Program-made: the position numbers and the translations under genes | Shown here: one piece after another, positions 35,786 through 47,140 of the stretch | How positions within the stretch are numbered: position 1 is the stretch's first letter | How the letters are laid out: each line of letters begins with the position of its first letter | NCBI GenBank assembly: GCA_023374045.1 | Contig: CM041778.1 | Span: 94,180,839-94,244,838, forward strand | Origin: Limonium bicolor | Lineage: Eukaryota > Streptophyta > Magnoliopsida > Caryophyllales > Plumbaginaceae | DNA length: 64,000 nucleotides | Reading direction: 5' to 3' | The notes under the pieces: generated by a model | Told to the model about the DNA's origin: nothing | The model's database searches: none | The model's input: the letters and a program-made list of their open reading frames with translations, nothing else

Positions 35786-37979
35786 TGTTATAACCCGCAT
35801 AATTCCTACCTTATGTTATATCAGTTGCAATATTGTTCTAAGTTGGATTATCTATCTTTGCTATCAGTTGGACTCCGACGGTTGTTTTAATTGTCAAGGG
35901 CGAGGAGGTCATTCGGTTAATTAATTAAGGTAATTAATTATCTGATTTATAAGGAGAAGGGTTCCTTATTTTTCCTTACATTTTCTAATTATTCTTACAT
36001 CACGATCAGTTTCCTCCATCGAGCCGATCGTGCGTTCAGAGCATCGACAGTTTCTCTGCCCTCTCTCCTCCTCTCAACTTCTTCCTCTGTGAGTCTGCAA
36101 GATCCGCTGTTGTGATCAGATTGTGTTATTGCTGCGTTTCTCTGATCGGTTCAGGTTTGTATTCAAGAATTCGGGACTGCGTTGTTGGTTTTCTTTTCTC
36201 TCTGTTTTCTGATTTTGAGCCGTTGTTCTTGATTAAATCAGAAGGCTTCGTCGCTGTTGAATTGTAATTGTGCGGGCTGTGGAACTGCTGCAGATTGTGG
36301 AGATCTTTCATTTTGAATCAGGTTGGTGTTGCAGATTTTGGGGTTTGGATAATCTAGGGTTCTTCTTTTCAGTTTCTGATTTTGTGTCAATTGATTTGGA
36401 TAATCAGTGGCTGTTGGTCTGTCCGGATTGTTGCTCTGCGTGGATTGTGCCTGCTGCCTCAGTTCGTTGTTGCTTCTGCTAATTGAGGTAGGTGGTTACT
36501 CGATTCAGTTTGGAAGTTCAGCCATGGGGTGTTGCAAGAGCGTTGTCTGGTTTTGGTGTGATTCTATTAGCGTTTTGTTGTGATTTTGGATGGCTAAACC
36601 CCCATGGTTTCCTGTTTTAATGTCTGATTTGGTGTGTGTGCTTTATTGGCATTTTGAGGCATTGATTTGTGTTGTTTTTCTGCTCTGTTCGTCTTCTGGA
36701 AATTGCATTTTTCGCACTGTCCGAACTTCCGTCCGAGCTTTGAAGTTCGGACAGTGCGTTTCTGCCTTTCTGATTTGCGAGTTCGGGGTATGTCCGAACA
36801 TCTGTCCGAACATGGATGTTCGGACACACCCTCAGGTTTTCCCTCTGGTTTAAGTTCGACCTGTGTCCGAACTTCGACGTCCGGACACAAGGTCGGACCT
36901 TCCGCGTGTTTTCCCGTAAAACCTGTCCGAACATCCGTCCGAACTTGGATGTTCGGACATGCTGAACCCCTCTATCTGATTTCAACTCGACTTGTGTCCG
37001 AACATTGATGTCCGGACACAAGTTCGGACATTTGGCTTTCTCTGGTTTCTGAGTCTCGACTTGTGTCCGAACTTCAATGTCCGGACACAAGTTCGGACAC
37101 CCCTCTGTTTTCAACATAACTTCTTCGTTTGAACTCCGATTTGAGCGCCGTTTGTGGCGTTGGTTTCCTTATGATCTGTGCTACTGATTTATGAGTGTTT
37201 TGGCATATTTAAATGCAACTTTGCTTCTGATTAAGCAACCTTTCTGTTTTGGGACATTGCACTTTGTTTCTGAGCCGTGAATGGCTGGGTCGAGCTATTC
37301 CGTGGTATACCATGTAGACGTCGTTCTGAGTGTGGGTCATTCCCTTTCTGTTCTGTGGGGTTGACGAACCCTTTGGCTCTTTCGAGTCATTTCTGCGTTG
37401 CCGAGAGACCTGGTATGGTCTATGGGTCTTCGACCCTTCTGAGTGTGTGCATTGTGTCTTGTCCCCCTTTCTGTTTAAGTGCTCTGACTGTTTCTGAAAT
37501 GGGAACCCTTTGTGTTCCACTCTACTTCTGTTTCTGAAAGCTTCTGACTATCTGAGAATTGTGCATAAGATGTTTATCTTCTCTTCTTCTGATTTCAATT
37601 GTTTTGAGTGACCTTGCTGATGACGGTCGCTGCTTACTGGGCATAGTTGTGTGCTCATTCCCCTACTTCTAACATTTTTGCAGATTGATCAGCGAGGATC
37701 ATCTTGAGTTCTGGAGCTGTAGTGTTTAGCTCATTTGACTGTTTAAACTTTTGTTATGACGTTGTAGCCTTCGGGCCTTCCTCTGTTTTGAGTTTCTGAA
37801 TTCGGATATGTATTTGGAATCCGTTTACTTCCGCTGTATTTGAATACTTTGGTTTGCAATGTTAAGTGAACTCTGTTTTGGGCCTTTATTGCTTTTGATC
37901 GTTTAGAGCCTTGCGTTATTGGTAGTAATACGCGGCGTGTAATACCCTTAACTCTTAGGCCGGTTTTAGGGGTGTTACA
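35786..37979 (+). mobile_element. 3' LTR of the Tekay-like element
   Basis: The 2194-bp LTR has the same ends as the 5' LTR and differs by about fifteen substitutions and some 1-4 base indels. The largest local difference is at 36553-36562, where a GTGTGTGTGT run in the 5' LTR is altered. Confidence 0.95.
36714..37100. repeat. GTCCGAAC palindrome island in the 3' LTR
   Basis: The six-unit array seen in the 5' LTR is preserved here, including all arms of the stems. Confidence 0.9.
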
Positions 37980-37984
37980 ATGGA
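37980..37984. repeat. Target-site duplication, right (ATGGA)
   Basis: It matches 29003-29007 exactly. Confidence 0.93.
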
Positions 37985-39629
37985 GACTGACTTATAGTTT
38001 ATTACCGTTTAGATTATACTTCTGACAAGACGCTTGACGAGCTAGCGGACTACACGGAGCGTAGGATCTTGCTGATTCATACTCCACCGTAATACGATCA
38101 GGGTGAACGGTATGTAAAGGGGTTTGATCCGAGTTGACCTAAGGTTGCTCCTTGGGCTCGGATTTGGTTGATATAACTTGTATGTTATGTGTGTGGTTAC
38201 ATGTATGTGATTAAGTGTTACTGCATTATTTATTTATGCACGGGCGTCCTACGGGACTAGCACTACGTCGACTATAGATCGACTTATATAAACATACATA
38301 CGCGTTGTGATGACATGACGGTTACTTGATATAATACCATGATATTAATATTAAGTATATGGTAACCTAAGTAAAACACTTAGGATGAGTCACGACATTG
38401 TCAGTCTCTAGAGCATGGATCTCGAACATGAACATAACCTAGATGACTTCTAGGTATGCGTGACCCATTGGGCCACTAATTAATAATTATTCTCCATAAG
38501 ACTAAGAGCAGATCTTAAACATTATGAGAGAGATGGTATGAGATGAGGTGAGGAATCCCGGTGGTTTACGAACCACTTGGTTGCGCATTTGTGATCACTG
38601 AGGGGTTTCCTAATTGGATTCCGCTCCAGGTTATATCCAACGAGCCCAAACTGGATCGTGGATCAGGTGGCTACGGCCTTTTTATGGACGTCTTACGAGA
38701 CATAAGAGAGTCAGGGGCCTCCGGACCTCTGGCGAAATGAGCACCTTTGTGTGTACGGGAGGACTACTGTCCATGGTGAGGTTATCGGGTTGTTCTAACA
38801 TGACGCCCAACTGATGTTAATAATTAAACATGGTTTGGATGGTTGGGGCCTTAAAGGCCAAATTAAATTAACTATGAAAACTGTACGCTACGACGAATGT
38901 ACATTGTACTTATGGATGGGGTCTTGAAGGCCAAACTAAAATAAATTAATAAAGGATGGTATAAGCTACGGCGGTTGTACATTGTACATCATATTGTGGT
39001 TGTTCGATACGTTCGATATATAATTGTGGCTTGTGTTATTAAATGATTGTTGGATTGGATGGATTGAATATCTATGAATATTTGTATGGATGATTATGTA
39101 TATTATACATGTTTATTACAGTATTTTATAACTGTAAAATGGTAAAGCATGAAACCGATCTAATAATAAGATGATTAAATGACAAGTGACCATTAGGGTC
39201 CAGGCCCGGCAATCAGCGTCTATCGCTGATACTACACCATTACAGGTTGTTGATCATTGTCGGAGCTGAAGAGCAGGTACAGGGTAATTGGAGTTTTACT
39301 TTTGTTACTACACATGGAGATGTTGTATAGCAATGAAGATGGTGTATGGTCTTATGGTAAGGTTATTTTTTCAGGATTGGGTAGACGCTCACTTGTCGAT
39401 GTTTGATTTATGGATTTAGTTTGATGTATAGGAGTTTCTCGTTATCACTGCGGTTAGTGATTTGTTTATGTTGGAAGTTGGATGTAGTTTGGCTTTGTTG
39501 CTCGCATGGGCGAGTAATGGCCGGTGACCCGAGTGAGTTTTGTAATAGTTATTCATTTTCCGCTGCGAGACGTTTTATTTATTGCTACGTGAGGGATATT
39601 GCATGATTGATTGGTGGAGGGGTGTTACA
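37985..39629 (+). mobile_element. Old plus-strand LTR remnant, right part with 3' end
   Basis: This is the continuation of the DNA split by the Tekay-like insertion. It ends GAGGGGTGTTACA at 39629, the LTR 3' terminus shared with the other gypsy families here. TTTTCCGCTGC at about 39559 matches the minus-strand reading of family-1 LTRs near their own 3' end (around 3410). No primer-binding site follows, so this is the outer end of a 3' or solo LTR. No credible ORF is present. Confidence 0.55.
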
Positions 39630-41111
39630 AGGAAACTTTAGGAAAGTAATAAGTAAGGTTAATTATGGATAATTAACCATCCAACTGTTAGTATGTGATA
39701 GGATTCAAATAGTTGACACGAAGGGAGTCGGTGAGTCCAACGTCAACGGTGAAAGGTATGATTTCTTCATGCCCTGTATCCTAATTGGTTACCCCGATTT
39801 ATGTGCTTATTTGATCACCTAAAAAGATAAATGCATGAATCGGATTATCTTGCACTTACTTGTGCTTGTTTATATTGTTCTTGATACATTTGTCTTGAAC
39901 AACAGTTTGATAATTCATGAAATGAATAAATGAGAATGAAGTGTGTATGTACTCGTATTGTACTTGTGTAATGTATTGTACCTCGTATGTATGTATGTGT
40001 ATTGTATTATGTGGCTTGGATGTTGACTTCTACTAATTCCTAAAACACTAACTCCTAACTTGAAAGTGAGTAAATTGGAATGAGTAGAAGTCCGATATAG
40101 TTTCGGCCACAGTGTGAGGATGAGGAGACACAAGAGGTTGGATCCGATTCCTGGTTCTTAAACTGGTCCACGGCCCAAACCCCTTAAATGGGTAGCATCC
40201 TGGATTGGTGAACCAAGTAAAGCCTGGTGGTGGGACGGTGTAGTCCCTGCCAGAGGCATACCGGCTTAACATGAGTAAGAGTAAGTAAGTAAGTATGTAT
40301 GAGTATGAGTACGAGTATGTATGCGTATGTATGGAGTAATGAGTAAAAGAGTAATCTCACCCGATTAACCCGGGTGGACCAATGAAGCTAACAAGAACTG
40401 TACTTGTGTATGTAATGAGTGGGTGTATTCGGAAGAAGGTAAGTAAGTATTGAATGCTTATATTGTATTCCTTGTATGTAATGAATTGTATGTATGAATG
40501 TTTGCGTAAGTATTATTGTAATATGTATAAGAGCATGTATGCATGTATGTTTGAATGAAAATGAACTGCAGTATTCGACCAAGTGGTCGGCGTACCGTCA
40601 CCTCTCAATAGTACGCGGGGTATGCGGTTATCATGAGCAGTGAAAGCTGACCCCCTAGGGGGAACGTTTTAGTGTGCAGGTACCGAAGCGGATGTGGTCA
40701 AGGTAAGAGACCGGAGGCACACCCTTGTATTTAGAAGCAAGTAGCTTGTGAGGAACGGGTAGTAAGTAGTCTCTTAGTGAGTATGTATGAACTTGGAAGA
40801 GACATTATAATTGTACAAGGATCCTAGTAGACTCGGTTAGGTATATTGTATCGTATGGATTATGGAGGAGTAAGTATTGAATGGAGCATTGTTGTATTTG
40901 ACTGATGAATGGAGTATGTAATATAGATGTGTAGTACTCAGGATTCCGGTCCATCAGACCGATGTTGTATGTAGTAGCAGTAGCCTTGTTAGTCACATGG
41001 GTGACTAACGGCATTGTATCACCCTCAGTATGTAAGTATGTATCCACTGCGTGTATATGATGTGTAAGGAGATTGGACGGTAATGACGGTATTAGCGGTA
41101 GGGGTGTTACA
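39630..41111 (+). mobile_element. Second plus-strand LTR remnant, 3' end at 41111
   Basis: This segment ends GTAGGGGTGTTACA. The block GCCTTGTTAGTCACATGGGTGACTA at about 40982-41006 matches the minus-strand reading of the family-2 LTR start (around 51444-51470), and the nearby CCGGTCCATCAGACCG resembles family 1 around 3504-3515. It is therefore the 3' portion of a related LTR in opposite orientation, abutting the truncated family-2 LTR. No ORF of note is present. Confidence 0.6.
40272..40354. repeat. Degenerate GTAA/GTAT microsatellite
   Basis: Runs of GAGTAA, GTAAGTAA and GTATGTAT-type units give an irregular tetranucleotide repeat of about 80 bp inside the LTR remnant. Confidence 0.6.
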
Positions 41112-44100
41112 CAAGGATAATAATGTCACACAGAAAAAGACTTCAGAAGGTCAAGTTAGGTGTCCTGTAATTGTTTACTAGTAGTCAGATCCTCACAATG
41201 GGACTAACATGTATATAAGAGTACCTCACAACAGTGGAGGTATAGTGACCTCGTTAAACTCCATCTTCATAGAGTAAATTGGTCAGGTATGATAAACCCT
41301 TAGACGAGATGGGACTCTCGTACAAGTAGGTGGGTAATAATTCCCTCAGAAGATAACGTAGTTAACTCCTGTACTAAAAGAGGTGGGTATCGTACCCTCG
41401 AGAGAAATGAAGTCTTCCTCCCAACTTGAAATGTTCTGGTACGGTCCCGGTGAGTGGACATAGAGTGCACCCAAAACTCCCGTCGCGACGTAAATTTGAA
41501 TAGGAGACGACCTGAGACAGGTACAGCTCCTGTAGCATGCATGGCCAGATACAACTGGGCTCCTCGCTTCTCGTAGTATAGAATTTGTTAGATGTCACAC
41601 AAGGACGTTAAGCAAGGACACAATGTGTATTGCAGTTTATCACGTTTAGGTAACGACTTTGTTATAAAGTGAAGTTAGTGAGAAACTTGAGTACAAGTTC
41701 TCGGTATAATCATACGCAGGGTATTTAATCCACTGGTAAAGTGTTGTATGCGTGGGACATACACGTTATAGTTAGTATCATTCACGCACATAAAGTAACA
41801 CAACAGTGCACAAGAGTAATACAACATTTTACAAAAATTATCTTGGTCGTTATTTCAAACAACAGATAGCACACAAGCCGGTGTAATCCTGTAGCAAGCA
41901 GGCTGCAAGAATCCCATACCGTTCACCGTAGATTTGCAGTTGAATATATCCTGGTCAACGTCTGGTCAAGTATAGTCCTAGAATAGGATTAACTGAGAGT
42001 GTTAATTTATGTACCCTCTTATAATAACTTCATTGGTTCGTGAAACGATCTTGTATTCGCTATTTCATGTGAGGTTTATTTCTTTATGCTTAGGTAGTTT
42101 CTTTAACCTCTTAACCTTATTAATAATTAAGGTACATATTTATATTTCCAATTCATGAAATCTTAATTTATAAAACTTATATTGTGTGGTAATTTCTTTT
42201 AATTACCTTATGATTTAATGTTAACTTATTTGTTATTTCCTTTGATTTATTTTAAATCCTTTAATGTATATATATATATATATTCATGTACCATTTGTGT
42301 TACATGTTTTATAATTGTCTAAATGACATAACAACTTCATAATCTCTCCAATATATTTATATGTCACACATGGACATAATATTCTTATAATTTTTGTTAT
42401 TCTCCACTTAACCATAAATAATATTTATTGGTTACAATTAAATTCCTTATAGCTATATAACCCATAGTTTTAATTCCATAATCCCTTATATTCATTTCCT
42501 TCTTGATTTACTTAAAAATCTTAACTGTATAAGTTTTATACACATGTATTATTTATGATACCTAATTATACTTGTCTAAATAACATAACCGCTTATAAAT
42601 TCTCAAATTGTATTTACATGTCACGCATGGACTTATTATTCCCCATATCGTTTATTAATTACAAACCAACCCCGATAATATTATTTCTTTTACAAGTAAA
42701 TTACTTGTACTTGTATATCATAGTTTTAATTTCATAAATCCTTAAATAATTTTTTTCTAAATTTCCTAAATATCCATATAGGACCTTCAAATATTTTTAA
42801 TCCCTTAAATACATCATACTTTTCGGTTATTATATTATAACCTTATTTATTTCATAAACTTTACATTATACACCAAAATACATTATATTACATGGTTTCA
42901 TTTCCTTAATTAATTAATTCACTAAACCACCATTATAAATTGGGTAATTATTATTTGAACACCTTAACTTTTATAAATTATCAAATCAACCCTTAACCTT
43001 TCGGTTTTGACAAATAACTTCTTATAATTACATTTTAACCCCAAAAACTTTATATAATTTATATATTCACTTATAAACTATAGTTTTAATATTTAATTTC
43101 CTTAATAACCATGTGGACACTTATATTTCTACAAATAATGATTTCGCCCCATATAAGATTCGGTTTTGCATTTAAACTTCCTTAAATTACATAATCACCC
43201 AAAAAATTTTATAAACTCATTATTTTATGTCATAAATCATTTTAACCCAAAGTTTTCGGTCAACACTTTGACCAAGGTCTAATTTCATACTTAATACATT
43301 AATATACCCATAAACTTATATGATTCTCGGTTTTACACCAATCTTTCCAAAAATTACAAAATAGCCCAAACTTTATAAATTGTTAATTTAACACTTGTTT
43401 AAATTAACTAAAATTCATAAAATTAATTCCTACCTTTATATTATATCATATCTACTCCAAAGAAGCCCATAACTCTCGGCTTTTACTATATATACACCAA
43501 TCATTTCAAAATTTACAATTTAGCCACATAACTTAATTAATTAGCCATTTAAGCACTAGTCAAATATTTGTAACTCACTAAACTTTATAATATAAGTTTA
43601 TATACATATGTAGCTCATTAAAACCTATTCTTCACCAAAACAATTCGGCCATAATTTATAGGATACCATATAGTATATAAAAGTAGATTTACAAGTCAAA
43701 TTAATTATACTTAAATTCATATGAGTCATATAACTCATGTAAAAATTATTGTAATGTCTTAGATTGATTTTTAGCTCAAAATAGAGCATATGTGTCCTAG
43801 GGAATTCGGTACAGATGATTATCTATCATAGGTAATTTTTGTAAAACAAAAATGTGTTTTAAGGTAGTAAGCTTACCGTATATGATATAAATTATATTTT
43901 TGGTATGTATTACCATATAGTTTCGGTCTTAAATATTTAAGAAGGTGTACATAATTTTTGTACAATTTTTAAGAGCTTAAACAAGCTTAAAACAATAAAG
44001 ATTTTCTTAGTAAACTTACTCTTAATAAGGGATGATTAAGTACTTGAACTCCTCTTGAATTCCCAAGCTTCCTCCAATGGAGATTGATGTTCCACTTCGG

Positions 44101-46624
44101 TTTTTATGCAAGAGAGGAAGGGGTTTAGGAGTTAGATCTTAAGTAGATTTATAAGTAGTTTTCCAAGAATTTACCTTAGGTATTTTACCTTATATTTTTG
44201 GCACTTCTAGGATGGATGGAGCATCAATTTTCCTTCATGAAATTGATGAAGAAAATAGCTTTAGAAGATGTAGAGTTTTGGATACACATAAATAAAATGT
44301 GTCTTAAGGATTTTCAAGCATGAAAAATACCTTAAGATGATCTTGGATGCTCCTTGGATTTATGTTGATTTAAGACAACTCTCTTGGTGTATAAATTGAA
44401 GCCGAAATCTTGTAGTTGTCCTAGGAGGGTTTTTGCTTCAAGACTTGATGAGAATTGCTAGGAAATTACCTTAGAAATGAAGATAGAAGTTACACCTTCA
44501 TTAATGGACTTAAGAGCTTCAAAGGAAGAAGATGAAAATGAGAAGGGAGAGCTTATCTCAACCGGTGGCAATGGGTGAAGAGAAAGGAATTGCAACCGTA
44601 GAGTTAAGCTAGTATTTGGAATTTGATTTGTTTATTTTAGACATCATCATATGGCATGTTAGGTCATGACTTTGTTAATAGTTTTTCTTTTGATTTTTAG
44701 GCTCTAAAAGCCCTTCAAACAAGGAGACTCTCGGCCATGTGAAGAGGCTAGACAATGTGGAGTAAATCATGGAAACTAAAGGATAAGATAAGTTAGGTAT
44801 GTCTAGTTTTCCTTTGAATTTTAAATGTTGAATGTTGTCTTCTTTCTCCCTTGATGACCCACGAAATGGAGATGCTTTTAGGCCTCTTTAATCGGCACTT
44901 AGCTGTTTTAGACAAGCATGGAATGGTCTCTTGTATTTAACAACTTATTTCCTAGATCTAGATCTACTTTTCCATTTATTATTCTTTCTTTTTGCCAAGC
45001 TAACATGGCCTTGTTTTGCTGCAGGATTTCGACAGCATGGAGGTCAAATGAGACTTATATTCTTTTGTCTTTAAGTATTATAGCACATGGATAGGTGAGT
45101 CATCAAATTCTATTGCATTTTATAAACTTAAAACTTGCCAAAAACACAACCTAAAAATCGGCCACATGTGTGTCCAATTGGAATTTATTCTCAACTTGAT
45201 TTCTGTCACACTATAATGTATTAGGATCATATTATAACATGTTATAAGTTACAACATTTATTTGGTACATTTATACCAAGGTAAAAGATGAAAGTTCTAA
45301 GGTAAGAATGCTGATTTAGGTACCTTTTTTATCATAATTTCGGCCCTGTTTATGCTATGAGTTTAGCACTGAAATTAATTGATTTAGATGGTAAATATAT
45401 TCCCTTTTAATATTATCAACTCGTGGCTCCTCAAAAGCTTCAAGGTAATTGCGTAAAGCGCGTTTTTATGACACCCGTAGGTGCATTTTTGTGCTTTAAG
45501 AATATTCTAGAAAATAAATAGTCGCTATGAGTTACAAGTGTTTATAAACATTGTTTATAGTCAATAATAATATGTTAAGGTGCCACATTGAGTTAAATGG
45601 GGTTATATCAACTCAAGACCCAATTTCCAGGCTACCGGGACACTCCCGGGGCAAAAAGGAGCGTTAAGAAATTCTCCCGAGCACTTTGTGTATTTTTAGA
45701 AAAGTAGCTCGAGCATTCTCTTTGGAATGTTGAATAATGATGTTAGGAACTCTAAGAATGAATTATATTGGAGTTTGTGCCACCTCGGCACATCTCCGGG
45801 GCATTCTCGGGGGTTTATGGGGGCCCCATCGGGAACTTCCGAGCACTTTGTATTTAACTGAGAATTTATTTTGAGGACTTCATCTTATATGTTTAATAAA
45901 GTGTTATGGTGCATTTGGAATGAAGTGTAATGCTTTACTTCATCCTATAAAGTATTTCCGGGACTTTCGGGCCCTTAAGGGAACTCCCGGGCATTTTGCA
46001 TTTTTACACAGTTTTAGATGAGGTCCTGTATTCTAAGGGTCATATAATGATCCTTGATTAACTTCATATGAGGTTTATAGCTTACATAACTTTGGTTAGC
46101 CTAAGGTCCGGCTTAACGCTCGTTTTTGACCTTAAGGAGTTTAGGTACGTTTCTTTGACCTTTGATGAGTTATTATGTCTCCATAATATATACAATAGGT
46201 GTACCATAAGTTGTTATATTTATTTGAGCGTGTATATCAATTTATTTAGCATTTATAAATGCTTAGGCATCCGTATAATATTTACGTTGCTCGTTTGTAT
46301 ACACGTTCATATTAATCTTCCTTGTTGACGCTCTCTCTTGCGAGCTAATTATGTAAGGAGTTTAATCCTTGTTAGTAATCGTACATAAACATTTGTACGA
46401 GTACGTTAATACTTTTAGTAACATTACACCAGTTAGCGTTTATGGTAAAACGACTGTTTTTCGTGACGTTTGCATGTGTGAGTTTGCATGCACACGTGTA
46501 ATAATATTAATTTACGTAACGTTTGCATGCATAGGTTTGCATGCGTAACTAAAATGATCTATTTCTAGATCAATTCTTCATTATTTAATAATAAACAACT
46601 ATTAATTAGATTCGGGGTATTTCA
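41112..46624 (-). mobile_element. Left (3') LTR of family 2, truncated
   Basis: It aligns with 51813-57359 from its first base to GGGGTATTTCA at 46624. The missing outer 473 bp are found nowhere else in the window, so they were deleted or displaced when the plus-strand LTR at 39630-41111 arrived. The AT-rich middle (42000-44000) has no credible ORF. Confidence 0.88.
45618..46007. repeat. CCCGGG-type repeat island in the left LTR
   Basis: Three diverged units of about 75-170 bp spacing each contain a run like GGGACACTCCCGGGGCA and end in the pattern CCGAGCACTTTGT(G/A)TTT or CCGGGCATTTTGCATTT. They form a GC-rich island in AT-rich LTR. Confidence 0.7.
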
Positions 46625-46629
46625 ATCTA

Positions 46630-46660
46630 CCCCCCTTAAAATGGACTTCACCCCGAAGTC
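46630..46660 (-). promoter_or_regulatory. 3' polypurine tract with hairpin, family 2
   Basis: The minus strand reads stem GACTTC, loop GGGGT, stem GAAGTC, then CATTTTAAGGGGGG, five bases before the LTR. Confidence 0.85.
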
Positions 46661-47108
46661 TCATATCTAAGTTCAAATGGTTGTGGGGAATCAAGTTCCA
46701 CTAAGCATCCACAACTCAATTCTATTTTAGGGATCGAGTCCCAAGTTTCACTATTCTTAAGTTCGTAGTATATATATCCAACATAATATCTAGTGTAACG
46801 ATCATGAAAGGTCATCGTCAATAATAGCGTCAATGCAAAGTAGTGCAACGTAGTGCACATGATTCATTCATAGTAGTGTAGTGCAGTACAAATCATGCAA
46901 ACACATAGTAATTCCAACATAGTGTAAGGTAGTACACATAACCACGTAGTAACAAAGTAACTTCAATATAGTGTAACATAGTACACATAAGCAAGTAAAA
47001 AGTTCGTAGAATCACAAGGTCACACATGTTAAACATACAAATCACAGTGCAACAGTACAACAGAAGTGTACTTCCATGCTAAAAATGCTAAAACGCAGTA
47101 GGCTCTCT

Positions 47109-47140
47109 CCCCCTTAAAAGAGGGGTACGCCCACGTACCC
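47109..47140 (-). promoter_or_regulatory. Internal PPT-like module with hairpin, family 2
   Basis: The minus strand reads stem GGGTACG, loop TGGG, stem CGTACCC, then CTCTTTTAAGGGGG. It is the counterpart of the family-1 module at 9406-9436, with the same loop and a different but complementary stem. Confidence 0.7.

Larger units (their letters stand above)
29008..37979 (+). mobile_element. Ty3/gypsy chromovirus (Tekay/Del-like), nearly complete
   Basis: This is an 8972-bp element with two LTRs of about 2.19 kb that start TGTTATAACCC and end GGGGTGTTACA. It has a primer-binding site, a PPT and a matching 5-bp target duplication. Gag, protease, reverse transcriptase, RNase H, integrase and a chromodomain-like tail follow in Ty3/gypsy order. 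By eye the two LTRs differ at roughly fifteen substitutions plus small indels, so the insertion is recent. It lies within the older AT-rich LTR remnant. The coding region carries about seven small frameshifts, so it would not be autonomous as written. Assignment to Tekay/Del rests on the gag start, the LTR ends and the tail, and is less certain than Ty3/gypsy itself. Confidence 0.95.
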
